The translations under genes were made by a program, and so were the position numbers. Positions 12,346 through 25,986 of a stretch of 64,000 nt of DNA are shown one piece after another; positions within the stretch are counted from its first letter, which is position 1, and the number at the start of each line of letters is the position of its first letter. Origin of the DNA: Caprimulgus europaeus (taxonomy: Eukaryota; Chordata; Aves; Caprimulgiformes; Caprimulgidae); assembly GCA_907165065.1 (NCBI GenBank), contig OU015523.1:116400246-116464245 (forward strand), given 5' to 3'. The notes under the pieces were generated by a model. That model was not told where the DNA came from. It worked only from the letters and a program-made list of their open reading frames with translations, and did not search any database.

Positions 12346-13308
12346 TTCTGTGCACCTTGGAAGGATGTTAGTGGGATTGGAATACATTAGCAGTATGTGC
12401 TGCTTAGACAAGCCTGTGCTTTGCAGGCAATATATGTATAATGAAAGGGAGAGAAACAGATGAACAATTTGGGTTTTATTTATCAGTTGTCTGTACTCAT
12501 TAGACTAATGAAAACAAACAACAACATTAATTCTCTCAATTAAATACACAGTAGAAGGCAGATTCTTGCTGGCAGCTCATGCACCCTTTTTCTCCACTGT
12601 GCACAGATGAGAGGGTGTTTGGTGTGTGCAAATGCTGAGGAATCTTATTAGAGAGCAATGAGCAATAGTGTTCTCATTATTTCTGCAAATCCAGCCACCA
12701 ACACAACACCCCATGCCATTCAAAGGAGTTCTGCCCAGACAGGAAAGTTTCACATATATACATAAGGGTGAGAAAAGTACGAGTTGTGAATATTTGCTGT
12801 GGATTAATAGGAGAGATGATGTAACTGAAGGCGATTAAGGTCAGTGTTGTAAAATGCCTGCACAGGGCACCACTGCAGTTACCTGCATAACTTTGTGATG
12901 CTTTTTGATATCTGAGTGCTGAGTTGTGCCAGTGTTGCTGTGCACTGGTACAGTGTGGGCTGCCACGCTGTTTGAGCTGGTGCCTAATGTCAGGCCCATG
13001 CAGTCGACAGTATGAAACAAAGATTTCTTCTGTTTGTTAGTTCCCTTCCCTCACCAAACACATACACAGGTGACTAAGCTGTGCATTTGATTATCCTGAA
13101 TGTGTTGAGATATTTTATGTTAAATAATTACTGGATAAAATACTGAAAGAATCCTGGAGGCAGGGAGCAAAAATCAAGTCTCCAGCTTCTTGGGTAGTGC
13201 TGTAGATCACAATAGTTAAAGCCACGTTCCCTCTTGTGTGCTCTCTCTCCATCCCAGTATATCTTTAAGATCTTTCTCTGTAGTGGCACAATTTCAGGAG
13301 GAAGATGA

Positions 13309-13330
13309 TTTTTTTTTTTTTCTTTTTTTT
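13309..13330 (+). repeat. Broken homopolymer T tract
   Basis: T13, one C, then T8. The tract lies about 820 bp upstream of the last NOX4 exon, and no function can be read from it. Confidence 0.9.
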
Positions 13331-14151
13331 CATGATGTAGAAGAGACATCCTCTTTCCCTGCTCCTTCCTTTCCCTTCTCCTCATCTTTCAAAATAAGAG
13401 AGATGATGAATAGCATGAATGGCTCAGTCTTGCTGTTGTGGATATGCCCTCTTCTGATGCAGGCTGCTGCTTTGAGCCTTTACAGACCACAAGTCTGACT
13501 TACTGCCTGTCTTTAAGGGGACCAGAGGGCTGTTGTCGGTGGATTGGTGTGAAAAAGTCAGATTAACTAATGAACCCAAGCTTATATCTGAGGATGATGA
13601 ACAAGGATCATAGTCGATGTTTGTCTTTTTGTAAGGCTTTCTGATACAGCTGCTGAAGGAAAGTCTGCATGCTAATGTGAAACTAAAGCAGTAAAGTTAT
13701 TCTGCTGCTGCCAGAAATAATCATGGGTTAGTAGTGCTCTGTTTTCATTAGTGTAACAAATCACTGTTAGTGACTAGTTCTCCTGCCAGTGTAAATCACA
13801 AGTTACTCTAATCAAGTCGTTACAGTGAGACACATATTTAACAAAAAAAGTGATTAATCGTGGGAAAAAAATCAGAATGGAAAGTTGTAATTTTTCATCA
13901 CTTGGTGTGTTGGGACTAAGATGAGGTACTTTTTTCTACGTTGTCTTATTCAATTAATAGGGCTTGTTGTGGGGATGCTTGTGAGAGATCTAGTGGTTTC
14001 AGTATGATAACTACATGATCTAGTGAGCTGTTCTCACCTCAAAATCTGTGCATAGCTGGCTTACATATAGTACAGTGAGGCCAGAATCCAATTCTCTCTT
14101 TCATTAAAATTTGCTGTTTATTTGCAATGTCTTTTTTTTTTTTTTTTACAG

Positions 14152-14272
14152 GAAGATCATTGGAGTTTTCTGTTGTGGACCAAACAAAATCTCTAAGATA
14201 CTTCATAAATTGAGCAACAGCAGCAACTCTTATGGGACAAGGTTTGAGTATAATAAAGAATCCTTCAGCTGA
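14152..14272 (+). CDS. NOX4: NOX4 last coding exon with stop codon
   Basis: The exon follows a long polypyrimidine tract and TACAG. One base completes an arginine codon, then 39 codons and TGA (14270-14272). It encodes KIIGVFCCGPNKISKILHKL and ends SYGTRFEYNKESFS. VFCCGPN is the conserved Cys-Gly-Pro element that closes the NADPH site, and FEYNKESFS is the hallmark C-terminus of the NOX family (F-x-Y/F-x-K-E-x-F). The frame is intact across all five exons (about 172 residues of roughly 578 in the human protein), with no stop or frameshift, so the gene looks functional over this part. Confidence 0.97.
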
Positions 14273-15750
14273 AAGTCTTTTGGACTAGCAAGACTCTCTA
14301 GAAGATAAAAGTGCAATTTTTTATTTGTACAACTTAAAAGTTCACCTGTGGTTTAAAGAGACAGAAGTGTACCAAAGAATAGCACAGATTTTCTTATTTA
14401 TGATTATTTAAGACTTTGGAAAATGATGGATGCAGCAGTATACCAACAAATAGTAAGTGCTTATGCTCAGAGCCAAATGCACTCGCACAATATTTGTGGC
14501 AGTGGTGATTCTTTGGAGTTTGTTTCTGTTAATTAAAAAGTAAAGAAGCTGGGGAGAGACACAGTTATTTTAAAAGCTGATGGAAGAAGAATCTGTGGAA
14601 CATTGGAACTTCTTCCACTTCAGTCCTCTGAAGCTGGATCAGTAAACCAAGCCCCAGGTTAATCCAAATAACAAAACATACTGTGTTACAAAGACCTGTT
14701 GCTTTTGTTGGTATACAAATCTCATGGCTTTGGGGTAGAGGCGCTCCATGGCAAAGATTTTATGCATTGTAGAATTGTGGTTCTATATTTAAAATATGGT
14801 GTTACTCTCTCTAGCCTACTTCTGTAATGGGTATAAGTATTCCCACCATGAATGGAAGAGAGGGTGGAATATGGGGAAAGATGTAAGTTAACTTATGGAA
14901 AAGTGAACACAACTGTGTAGCACCTGTGGGCAGGCTCCTCCATGTTGTAAATCACAGCCTTTTCACAAGCAAACAGCTGTATGTGGAGAACTCTTGATCT
15001 TGCATGAATTCAGCCTTCAGTGAGTTTGAAAAATAAGTGTGGTTTATGCAGCCAGAAAGATGGAGCAAGAAAAGCAATTAATGGGAGCAGGCAGGATACA
15101 GTGTTTTATTGTACCACATGCTCAACGTGGAAGTTGCACGCACTCTGCACTCACTATGCCCTGAGTGTCCAATATGGCAAGCATTCAGATTCTTACTGAT
15201 TATTTTACAACACACCAGGTTGAAATCCAATTTTAGAGGTCCCAGAGTATGTTTAGTTGACTGTGATCCTTTGAGTACCTTCCCTGGAGTCACACTTGTT
15301 TGCACTGATGTCACTGAAAGCAGGATCTAGCCAGATCTACAGCAGAGTAAGAATGAAGCCTTCATTACTGTGGCTTTTTGCATCATGTGTGCAGATAGAA
15401 ACTTTGCAGGAGCTGTAGTATGGTTTCAGTATGTTCCAAAGGGGAGGATCTGAAACATCCAAATTTAATCTTGCCTTCCCTGCTCGTCCCTGCAGCTGTT
15501 TTCCACTCTGCTCGTAGTTGCCATGGAATCGCTAGAGGTCAAAACAGGCACTTTAAAACTTTTTGGTTCAGAGGAGCAACATTTTTTTTCCATCATCCAA
15601 TAGCCAGTCCAACTTCCTTTATTTCTTCTTTACCCCTTTTACCTTATTTTGCTGAGAAGATTACATTTAAGCAGGAGTCAGGTGCTTAACTGGCTTAAAT
15701 GTGCATCATTCTAGTGCATCTTAATAAAGGAAGGTTGCTTTACACTTGCT
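14273..15750 (+). other. NOX4: NOX4 3'UTR (end inferred)
   Basis: The non-coding sequence after the stop codon has no AATAAA for the first 1.4 kb. The first canonical hexamer on this strand is at 15723-15728. I infer a 3'UTR of about 1.5 kb from that signal only. Later AATAAA sites (for example near 18948, 19087, 20303 and 21541) could define longer forms. RNA reads would settle the end. Confidence 0.4.
15723..15728 (+). promoter_or_regulatory. Candidate NOX4 poly(A) signal AATAAA
   Basis: This is the first AATAAA after the NOX4 stop codon, in the context TTAATAAAGG. It is followed within 60 bp by a mixed GT/T-containing stretch that is not a strong downstream element. The assignment is positional inference only. 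Confidence 0.35.
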
Positions 15751-16330
15751 GAAAACCTGCCCCTTGATCTCCAGCAGAAGCTTGGGAGCAACACCCTGTG
15801 GTGTTTGCAGCACACACAGCTGTAAGATGGCTCAGCATCTCTCATGGCCATTAGCACAGTGCATTTGATTTGATTTACAACTTTCCAGTGAATACCTTTT
15901 TTATTTTAGTAGCAAAGACACTAATTTTCAGCTTGCAGCGCAAGCTCTGTACAGGGGTCTACAAATATGAGTGTCAGTGTTCAGAGGGAAGCGTTTTTCT
16001 AGGAGGTGATGTATAGGCATGTTGTATGTGTAACTAGTGAAAATGAGTTTGCTCTTTGCCTTGGCAGCTTCTGCTCAGGAGTTGCTCTCAGTGAAGCAGT
16101 GGGATGGAGGTGCAGTGGTTAAGCCACACAAGTATGTGTTCCTCAGTATCTGGACTTTGCACTGAAGTTTTTACCTCTGGCTCTGCCCAATTTGAAATTC
16201 AAGGGGAAAAGAAGGAGCCAGAGATGGACATATTCCTACTGATGAGACTTCTCAAAGTAGCCTAGAGGAGAGAGAAACCAATATAGAAATGCAGTGTGAA
16301 ATGGGAGCCTACATAGCAGCTACTGATTTC

Positions 16331-16375
16331 TTTTTTTTTTTTTTTTTTTTTTTTGAGGCTGAAAGGATTTTTATT
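16331..16375 (-). other. Poly(A) tail with upstream AATAAA: retrocopy-like or antisense transcript 3' end
   Basis: Read on the - strand, AATAAA (complement of 16370-16375) is followed after 15 bases by an uninterrupted A24 (complement of 16331-16354). This is the spacing of a polyadenylated mRNA end that has been copied into the genome. The upstream body (from 16376 rightwards on the + strand) has no coding sequence I recognise, so it could be a copied 3'UTR. A chance T-run beside TTTATT is the alternative. Confidence 0.35.
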
Positions 16376-19300
16376 TTCCCATGGGATCTCATTCATCCAT
16401 CACTGTAAAACTGGAGGTATGCAGAAAAGGATTAGATTTTTTTTAATCATTAATATTTCTTTCTAATACTGCCTGCTTGGCTTTTATGATAAACATAACA
16501 CTGATGGCAAAATGCATAGATATCAAGTGTCGCCGATACCGCAGGCTTTTTTGTTTGCTGCTAGCTTAAAGCATGATTGAAATCATGGCTACATCTGTTA
16601 ACCACATCCAGACAGTGATATTTTTGCTCTTGTTTTAGGATCTACTGTCTAATGGTTTTTAAATACAGTTTAGAGTCTCATCTAATCATGATGTTGTTTG
16701 CGGTTTCACATCTCTCTGATAGATATCGGTTCCATTACTGTATAATGAGCAGCCAGTTTTGTAGTTAGCTCTGTGCTAAAACAGATTATATTTTCTGGCT
16801 CAGCTCCTACATAAGTAGCGCTTTATAATTAAGATAATAATACTAGTACTGTGCTCTTGTTCTGTATTGTAGCAGGAGCTGACGCTGCGTGTAGGCACGC
16901 AAATGCCTGTTGTTACAGTAGGCAGTGCTGTCAGAGCAAGATGCAAGCAGAGCTAGGGTCTTCTCTTTCTGCCTTTGTCCTGTACCAGCCTCAGCTGACC
17001 CACTTTAAAACAGGCTTAGGACTGTCTACCTTTCTGGAGTGTTGAGAGGCATAATTAATGTTTTGGGATCACTTCAGTGCAGCTGCAGTGAAAAGGTCTG
17101 TCTAATTGCTATACAACTGTGTTTTGTTTAATTTTGTGTAAAGCTTTATTTGACCAAACCTCTCTGTTGCTCATATGAGTAATTGCTAGACCAGGTGAGG
17201 GTAAGTTTAGGGAAAGGCTAGAAGCCTCAGTTGCTTTTTTGTTTTTCCTTGAGCTATGCTTTTTAGAGGGGTAAAATGTTTAAGGATTAGTGACTGTGAC
17301 TTGGCTTCAGGAGTGGCAGATGTCATGATAAACACGGTCTTTCTACAGGCTGCACTGTCCTTGCTGCTTCTGAGTGTGTCTCCAGCTTGCAAAACTGAGC
17401 TGAGCCCTCTTTTAAACTCCATAGCTTTTTTATCTCTAAGCAAAGTGTACATGAAAATATAACTCTGTGCCAGGCAAGTAAGTGAAGGCTGACAGCACTT
17501 AATTCCACATTTACAGATCAACTGGATTTACGTAATTGGATGTCTCTTTATGCTTTAAATTGAGTCCTGTAAGTGGGTCTGTCATAAGTGTCCTGCTGGC
17601 AGGGGAAGGATCCCACCATGTATTCTGCCACGTCTTGCTCTGTCTGTTACAAAACTGCAGACCCCTCAGTGGTTGCTCAGTGGGATCTTTGTGTTTTATT
17701 CATTAGAAAAGTTTCAGGATTTTTCTTTAAACCAGAAGTGTTTTCATGTCATGATGGAAACCAAGCCCTTACCCTGCAATGGGAATCCAACTCTCTTACA
17801 GCAGAGTGAAACTTGGGGCTTCACATAGCTAACAGCTGGATTAATCAGATTTACCCAAGAAATCCTATTTCCATAGCACTGAGATTACTTGTGTGAGTAA
17901 ATGTTCACTGCTGTAGCAGAGGACTGCAGAGGTGAGTTCTGATGGAGCATGGGAAGGCCTGATGAGGAGCAACCTTCACCTCTGAAGTCTGCAGGACATC
18001 CTGTCCCTCCTTGATTATTCCAGCCCTGAATTTCGAGCAACACTTCCCTATTTCAGCATATGGTACTGATAGCATGTGAGTTCTTTCTTGGGCTTTTATC
18101 TAGGAGACAAGACTGACAGGACTATGAGAGATCAGTGCATACAATCCTGAACCTGGGCTGGGCAGAGGACACCGCTGTGTGCTAAAGACACCCAGCTGAT
18201 GACTGCACTGCTTAGGGTAGAAAGTTTAAGCCAAATCCATTTTTCTACAAAATGCCAATTGTTTTGCTACAACAAACTAGAGAACAGTTGCTGTAAAGGG
18301 AAATGAGATAAAGCCTCTCTCTGTTTGAAGACTCCTGCCCACACAAGCCTGATGTGAAGATATGTATAAAAGCACTGCACACATTCAGCTTCCACTGCAT
18401 CCTGATCACGGGCTTACTCCCACGGTGCTGAATCTTCATCATTTTCCTTGGTTGTAGGTCTTCATCTGTCTTGTTAGCAGATGTGCTTGGCAGGTAAGAG
18501 AAGTGCAATGTATACTTGCATCCGTGCACAGAGCCTGATAAAAGCACAGAGCAACCTGTGAGCATGCCTTGCAGCCAGTGCAAGCAAGTGCAGAGCTGTC
18601 CCTTTGCTTCTAATTCTTCTGGCATATAGGTGAGAAAGTGATTTGGAACTGGCTGAGAAGGGGTAGATAACATGAGTGGCAAACCAGCTGTGTTTGCAAC
18701 GGCAATTCAGCTATAACAGCCTCAGAGAGCAGAGAAGTAATGGCTTGGTAAGAGATTTGCTTTTGGAACAGCAACCTAAGAAAAAAGCCTCTACCCAACA
18801 CTAACGCGCCAGGATATGGTTTCAAACTACAAGACATTGCTTAGAGAAGCAGGCAGGAGGCTAACTAGTCATTGCCTATAGCCGTTCAAGCCTCCTAAGT
18901 CAAAGAAGAGACATAGTTATTAAAATGCAATGTTTACTTGTTTAAAAAATAAAAGGGCTTCTAGGGAGATTAATTTTCACTTCAGCCTGGCGATCATTTC
19001 ATAAACATGCCACTGTGATTTAAGACAAGTTGGACCTGTTCTCTGGCTTATGCATCTGATTTGTTGGCAGATTTCCCACCCCTCACAAATAAAACCAGTT
19101 TTTATTGTTTTAACAAAGAGGATTTAGCAACAAGGTTTAATCAAAATGCCACTGGTACCGATGCCAAACTGAGCTTTTCTGCAGTTAATGTACATTTTTC
19201 AGGGCCATATATGTATAATACAGCTGACGACTCAACACTGAGGGGTGATTTGGGGTTTGCATCATCTCTGCTGCTGGTGTATTTCATTAAGGCCACTACA

Positions 19301-22300
19301 GTAATGCACTGATGAAACACATGGAGCTGAAATGAAACTCTTCATTCCCATAGAGAGTTTGATATTTTAGTGCCTGTACTAAGCATAATAAATCCCATAA
19401 ACTCTGGAATTTCCTTTGTAGATACAGTAGATTAATTAACCCGCATCTTTTAGGATTGAACCCTGAGTCCTCTTCTGGACTGACATGTATAACGAATGCT
19501 CTTGCATGAAGGTTTTGAGCAACAAATGCTGCTCCTTAAAGGGCTGGATGAGTATTTGTGGAGATTGGGTATCCTGGTAGTTGTATCACTCATGTTATAA
19601 GAGGGATGTGATCTGTTTTGGTACCGTATAGTGTTGTGCACTTCCTCTGAGGTTGTCAATATCTCCAAACTTGCAGCAGATGCTCAAGGTTTGATGTGCC
19701 TGAAGTGTTATATTCCCTAGAGGGGTCATATTTGTAAGAGACAGCAGTGAATCTGTCCCATTTTTACAGGGGTGCAGAGAGAAAGCTGGAGAAAGCCACC
19801 TGTCCCAATTGTAGATTGCTTCTTAAATGAAGCCTTTGGATTTCTGAGGATGTCAGAACTTGCAAAAAATATTTACATGCTGTCTGCTTCTTCCTGGCAA
19901 AGTCTGTCTATCCCACTGTCCAAAATCTACACATTCTTCCTAGTGATCTGTACTGTTACACCAGGAGGGGGAAACCAAGAGTAGCTCCTGAAGCTTCAGG
20001 TAAACTACTGTAAACTGACGAGCAAACCAAGGAGGGCAGGAGAGCGTGATGAGTGCTAGCAATGAATAGGATGAAAAGTTTCAAACCTGGGAGGAAAGGA
20101 GAAGCAGTGACAATTTTTTCCTGGCTTCTCAACTAGAAATTACAAGCAAGTCCTGTTGTCTGGGTGTGGATACAAAGTCTCCCTGGGGTTTGAGAACTAA
20201 GATATGCAAAATCATTGCCTTTCTATGTACAACTCAGTGCTAAAGCACATAAGAAAACTAGTATATTTTTGTAAACACCTTGGAAATAAGCAATTTATTT
20301 GAAATAAACTCACCATTGACTCTTTCTATTTAACCTGTTTCAAAAAAAACATCTATTTCTGTTTTGCAGCTTTGGGGTTGGGAATGGCTTTACCTGTTAA
20401 CTCCTCTTCACCAAAATACTGGACTGTGTAGTTCTCTGTGCTAGCTGTAAGTAGCTTTGACAGTTGACTAAATAAATTCTGTGTTTGTTGCTGCTGACCC
20501 TGGGTAAGGACAGCCTTGAGGATGAGAAGCAGTGTTACATAAATGTCTAGTGTACATAGCAACACTGAGAAGAGAGAGGCTGCTGCATTGCTTTTGGTGC
20601 ACCAGTCACACATTAAAATTCTGTCATTGCAAGGTCACATTGCTCATCTCATACTCTACAACCCTGGGGAAGAAATTTGGATGAGAGGTGGAGGAGGAAA
20701 AGCAAAAACTTCCTCTTTGTGCTGTAACCAAGATATTCTTGGTTACATCCATTGACAGCAGGGCATTTCTTTTGTTTTCAAAAGAGCATGCCGTTTCTGT
20801 TTCAGGGATAACAGATTCTTTCCCGGTGCTGTGTAGTGGTGTTTGCATGTTAGAAATGTAGCATGGTGATAACGGGTGCTTCTGAATTGAATAAATAATG
20901 CCTCTAAGCCTTTTCTTCTCCCTTTAATAATCTGAGAGAAATGCAAAATACTAGAGAGCATATAGAGTGGACTGTGTCCTGAGCTGCACTCAGCGCAGCC
21001 TGGTTAGGAATGCTGCACAGAAACTCTGCAAGCTGCTGGGAAGAGGCAAGGTTTAAGGCAAAGACAAAAACAACTATTTTAAGGAGAAACACAGCAGTGA
21101 TACATGACCTGTAATCAGAAGCAGACCATGTCACAACATTGACCGTCATGTCTTTGAATGGTGCTGAGTCAGAGCCTGTCCTAAAGGTACATGTTGGCAT
21201 CAGGGGAAGTCAAGGGCTCTTGGATTCAGTCTGCAAAGAGAGATAAAAGCAGTCGGTTGAGCCACCTGCATGCACTTTTCTGCTTGGAGCTCAGACCTGG
21301 CTTATCTGAGGGTGAATTGTGAGCCGGTCTGATGCTTGAGTGCAGTGTCAGTTGCTTAGGGTATGGACATATCCTTTGTATTTCTAGAGCTTTGTAGAAG
21401 CACGTTGTTCAGGGACTGCAGAGCAGGACATGTTATTATACCTCATTAGGTGTACTGTCTGGAACAGATGAGGATGGTGAATGCCACCTTCCAGTGACAA
21501 CTGAATATATCCTGCCCATATTTGCACTAGTATTCATGAGAAATAAATGGCAAAATCTCTGCAGAGAACATACAAGTGCTGTGTTTCCTTTATTGTGTCA
21601 GAACAACATCTGTAACTGTTAAAAGTATTAGATAAGAATGTGAAGATTCACCTATGGCATTATTCTTTTTGACTGCTTAAGCACTTGTAACTGTGATATA
21701 TGCTTTTTCAGAAAGGCATAGTGTTCCCAAGCAGAGCTTAAAAATGTTGCTGTGATGCCACTTGGCAAAGGGTCTCCACATGATAGTGAAGTATCATTGG
21801 AGCTGGATGCATTGGTGCTTTCATTGATCTCACTCTACTCCCTCTCCATGGAAGATTAGCAGGAGCTGGGCTTTCAGATCCATCTCTTCCTCTCTATATA
21901 CACTCAGCCTTTGTCTGGAAATGTGGTTTAACCTTTGGATCACTGGAAAAAACCTCATCCATGTGTCACATAGTCCACCTTTTCTGCTCTCTCTCTCCCT
22001 CCATAGCACATGTTGTATCAAGAGGCTTCTCCCACCCCTTACTGCAGCATAATGCCACTTTGGGAAATGCAGATGTCCTCAATTTTAACCATAGCATACA
22101 TCAGCCTTTATAATGCTCCTAATGTACACAAACCAATGGAGATTCTTGTAGTCACCTCGATAAGCTTTAGGAAAGTGATGGGTTGCAGCATCCTAGTGCT
22201 GGAGATGAGAGGGAGGGTGCTGCCACAAGGAAAGCTGTGTAGAAAATGGGGAAAATGCATAATAGTAAAGGTTATGTCATCTTCTGGATGAGAATCAGGG

Positions 22301-24718
22301 ATTTGGTTTTGTGAAAGTCACATCGTTTGTGGCCATCACTGAAATGAAGTCATGTTTCTGCCTTTGCACATAGGCATTTCAGGACAGCGGGCAGTGATGG
22401 AAAGGGTTGCTTTTTTCAATTACATTTTCTATTTCCATACAGCCCCTAGTTTATCAACTGCATATAAATGCCTCCTTTCAGTGATTAAATATTTCCTCGC
22501 CTGGTTTCTTTGCTTCAGGGAGCTTGAGAGCTCATTGTTTATAAAGGGGAAGAAGAAGGATTGTGCTGTTAAGCAGACAGCTCCCAACACATATGTTCTG
22601 TTCTGCATCTGTGAGAAGGAGACACTGATGCTGCTGCAAGTGCAGAAGGGCAGAGCTTTCACTGAGATTCAGATGTGACCAAGAGCCTCTTCCAGGATTC
22701 ATATGTCGATGAAGCTCTGGGTTTATTAATTAGCTTTTTCTGAAACAAGGAGCCTTAGCCCATTCGTGTCATTTTGTGAAACCCTTAATCCCACTGGATT
22801 TTTCTCTCCCTGTGTTCCTTCTAATCACTTGCAGGAGCAAATTTGATGAAGCACGTCTGAGTGAGAAGTGGTACCCTTGGTCTGTGATAGTTAGGAGAAA
22901 AGCCATAATTGTGACATTTTTTGTCAAACTGATGTCCAAAAAGATAATTTTGACTAGGCCAGCTATATTAGTTCTATAATGTGCATATGAAGTTTGGAGT
23001 GGTTCTTTTTTCAGATTGTATGGTTTTACATTGTTTATATAAATATATTTTCACTCAGAAAAAAAAGCAGAACAAAAAAACCCAATTTTTTTGTTTTTGT
23101 TTTTCTTGGGAAATGTTAGCATTTACAAAACGTCTTCAAAGATGCTTAGAAGAAGAGTGGAAACCAGCTGTAAAAGACTATTGTTTTCTAATGGCAAAGC
23201 ATTCTTTATTTTGTTGGTTTTTTTTTCTTTCCAACCTTCATTAGTCAAAAGTATTATTGAAACTAAGCAATACTACTGCAGTCTGAGCTTTGGCAAGTGA
23301 ATATCTTCCTTTTAAAGCAAATCATCTCTCTAAGATCATGTCTACTTTGTCATCTGAACCTTCAGGGCAATGTCTGCATCAGGTCTAGACTTGGGTTGCT
23401 CCATAACTTGAGCTCAGAGGCTGAGCTGGTCACTGGGGACTCAATGGACTCTTGGGTGCATACCAGTCCTCCTGTGAGAGAGCTGGGTGTACTGAGGGCA
23501 GAGGTCATGTTGGACATTTAAATTTAGCCTTATTTAGACACAGCTTATTTTATTACAGTTTCTGAGGTGATGAGGATATATAGAGTTAAGAATTATCTTG
23601 GAAAGGAAGAAGACAAATGATCCATTTTTGTCTCACTTTTGGTAGTTACTAGGGATTCATAAGCCATGTGAGAGTTTGACATGGTAAATGTCCAAAAACT
23701 GAGCACACTGGTACAAGCGTGGTATCCTGAAAAGACCTTAGCCTCTGATCCCACTTATTTGGACATCTTTGAACCAGAGTGCTATGCAGACAGAAAATAA
23801 TTAATCAAAATCGTCTCAGGAAGGAAGAGATGGACCCCCGATGAAATTGTAGCATTCTATAGAATTTGGAAAAAGCAATAAACTAAGTTCAACTTTTCAA
23901 TTTTTCTTTTAAGAAATAAGCCTTGGAAGTAATTCTTTTCAGTTAATATGTATGATGTGGTAGAAAAAATGAATGCCCTGTCTTTTTTGTAGTTACAGGT
24001 TTTGATTTTTTTCACTACTGACCACGTTCTTCCCTCACTCTTTCCTGACCCAAAAGAAGCCAGAAAATTTATTCTGAATTTCCAATTCTGTAATTATTTT
24101 TTTTTTCCACTAGAGCTGAAATAAAAATAATGTATTAAAAAGGAAGGTGGCATTTACTTTTTTTTTAATCTCTATGCAATGTACAAGATAACCATTTTGG
24201 AAAGTACTAGCATAAATGTCCACAGTTTTGAGTACTCAATGTTCTTTTCAGAAATGCCGGTTTACATTAATGTGATTTATGTATTAATTTATCATTAAGT
24301 CTCTTCTTGTGTTTTTATAGATCAGGATGTGGTACAATTCTTTGAAGAGAAATGTCTGCTTAGTTTCCAAGTGGAACAGAAAGCAAAATTTCATCCTGAA
24401 CTTCCATTTTTAATTGTTTCCCGCAGGCTTGACTTTAAGAACAAGAATCGTACTTAGCGGGTTCCTGTCCATAAGAAGTCATACGCTTGTCATATGAAAC
24501 AGCCCATTTTGTAACTCCAGCCCCCCAACACAACAGAGGATCTATGCTTCACTGGCTGGAAGGATCTAAATAGGTCACTATCGTAGCTGCATGTCTCATA
24601 AACTTTCAAAGAGTAAGCAATTAGCTTTTCAACTCTGCTAGTTCCCATCAAATGAAGCACAGTTTTTACCACTTAGCTGTACAATAAGGCAGAGCTAGAA
24701 AATTGATAATAAAAAAGC

Positions 24719-24762
24719 TTTTTTTTTTAACCCTCTTTTTTTTTTTTTTTTTATTCCCTGAG
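24719..24762. repeat. T-rich low-complexity tract
   Basis: Two long T runs are separated by AACCCTC. On the - strand this creates lysine-rich nonsense ORFs. No transposon signature surrounds it. Confidence 0.8.
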
Positions 24763-25927
24763 TCCTTTGGGTTTTTTTTCTTCTTCTCTTGTTCCTGAAT
24801 CGTGTGCATAAATCTTTTCCCATAGTGTCCCTTTCTTAATTGTGAGGGTTGGTGCAAAGCATTGTCTAAAAAAGGGATCAGATAGAGGGAATCCAGGGCT
24901 CTGTCTCATTGTCTTAGAGAGTTTCCTTACAAACCAGTCACTCTGCTTCAGATTTTTAGAGAAAATAATTCAAGTTTACTGAGGTTTTGATACTCAGCTG
25001 CATTATGCTTCTTTCTAGAATCCCACATTCTTTTTGACTACCTGTAAAATGCAGACAGTCACACCTGGAAAGAGTTTTATGGATTTGCCTGGCAAATAGT
25101 CCTTCATTTCAAATTTGTTTAGTTAAGTTGCAGAAACCTGGTTGCAGTATGGAATTGATGCTTCTTTCCAGAAAATACTAGTCTGAATTAGCCAATTTAT
25201 CTTAATGGCAATCCTGACAGGTATTTGGCTGCTGAGTTCTGTTACTGTTCAGATGTTATTTTTACATTCTCTTATATTAGCAGGATGCCCTAACGTGAGT
25301 TTATGTCTCTTATTGTATTTGACAAAGCACCATACATTTATTCATCATGTAATTATGGCACTGTACTCTCAAGGTATTTACAGGAAGCTTCATGACTTTG
25401 GAATAAACAACCATTTCAAGACTGAGCAAAACATGGTTGAGTTGCTGTTTGTGACCTGGTTTTAATTAATGACATACTGCTTTAATCACAAATGTATTGT
25501 GTATGTGCATGTATGCGTATGTATTCCTGCTGGCAGGGCAGGTTGGGATTTCACTGCTTAAACAGAGGCTCTAATATTGTTTGAGATACTCTAAACTAGC
25601 TGAAACATCCACACAGGGTTGGCAGATATGCTACAGGAGACCCAGGATCCTCTGGAACAACAGCAGGAAGCTGGGTAAGATACCCAAAGTACCAAAATTG
25701 TGGTAGACACCCTTGTTTAGCCACCCTGAGTCATTTTCTAACTTAAAACATTAGGCACATGCTTACTTCATATCCCACCTCTTGAAATTTCTGATAAATC
25801 AAGACACAATTTAACTGCATAAATTAATTTCAAGGTTGTATTTTTTTATTTTATTTCTCATTCCAGAGTGGTGTTGATGTAGTGATGACAGAATTCCTCC
25901 CGGAAGAGGAATTTAACTGCAGCAAGA

Positions 25928-25986
25928 CAGAAAAAAAACAAAACCAAAACAAACAAACAAAAAAAAAACCCACAAAAAAACCCAAA
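25928..25986. repeat. A/C-rich low-complexity tract
   Basis: A-runs are broken by single C, CC or CCC (AAAACAAACAAACAAAA-type units). It could be a decayed A-rich tail, but no retroposed body is recognised upstream. Confidence 0.8.

Larger units (their letters stand above)
8615..14151 (+). other. NOX4: NOX4 last intron, 5537 bp
   Basis: The intron runs from GTAAGT to a long T-rich tract (14131-14147) and TACAG. It contains a roughly 480-bp CR1 fragment on the - strand (11419-11896), a MIR-like SINE remnant (12288-12345) and a broken T-run (13309-13330). ORFs between 9194 and 11000 and near 13238 have no recognisable protein content. Confidence 0.87.

Noticed and set aside
18245-18682. 145-codon ORF on the - strand
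   Set aside because: No recognisable motif. In 64 kb of AT-rich DNA, a rough estimate gives two or three ORFs of this length over six frames by chance.
24719-24762. T-rich tract as a retrocopy tail
   Set aside because: TTTATT directly abuts the T run with no spacing, and the tract is split in two, which fits low-complexity sequence better.
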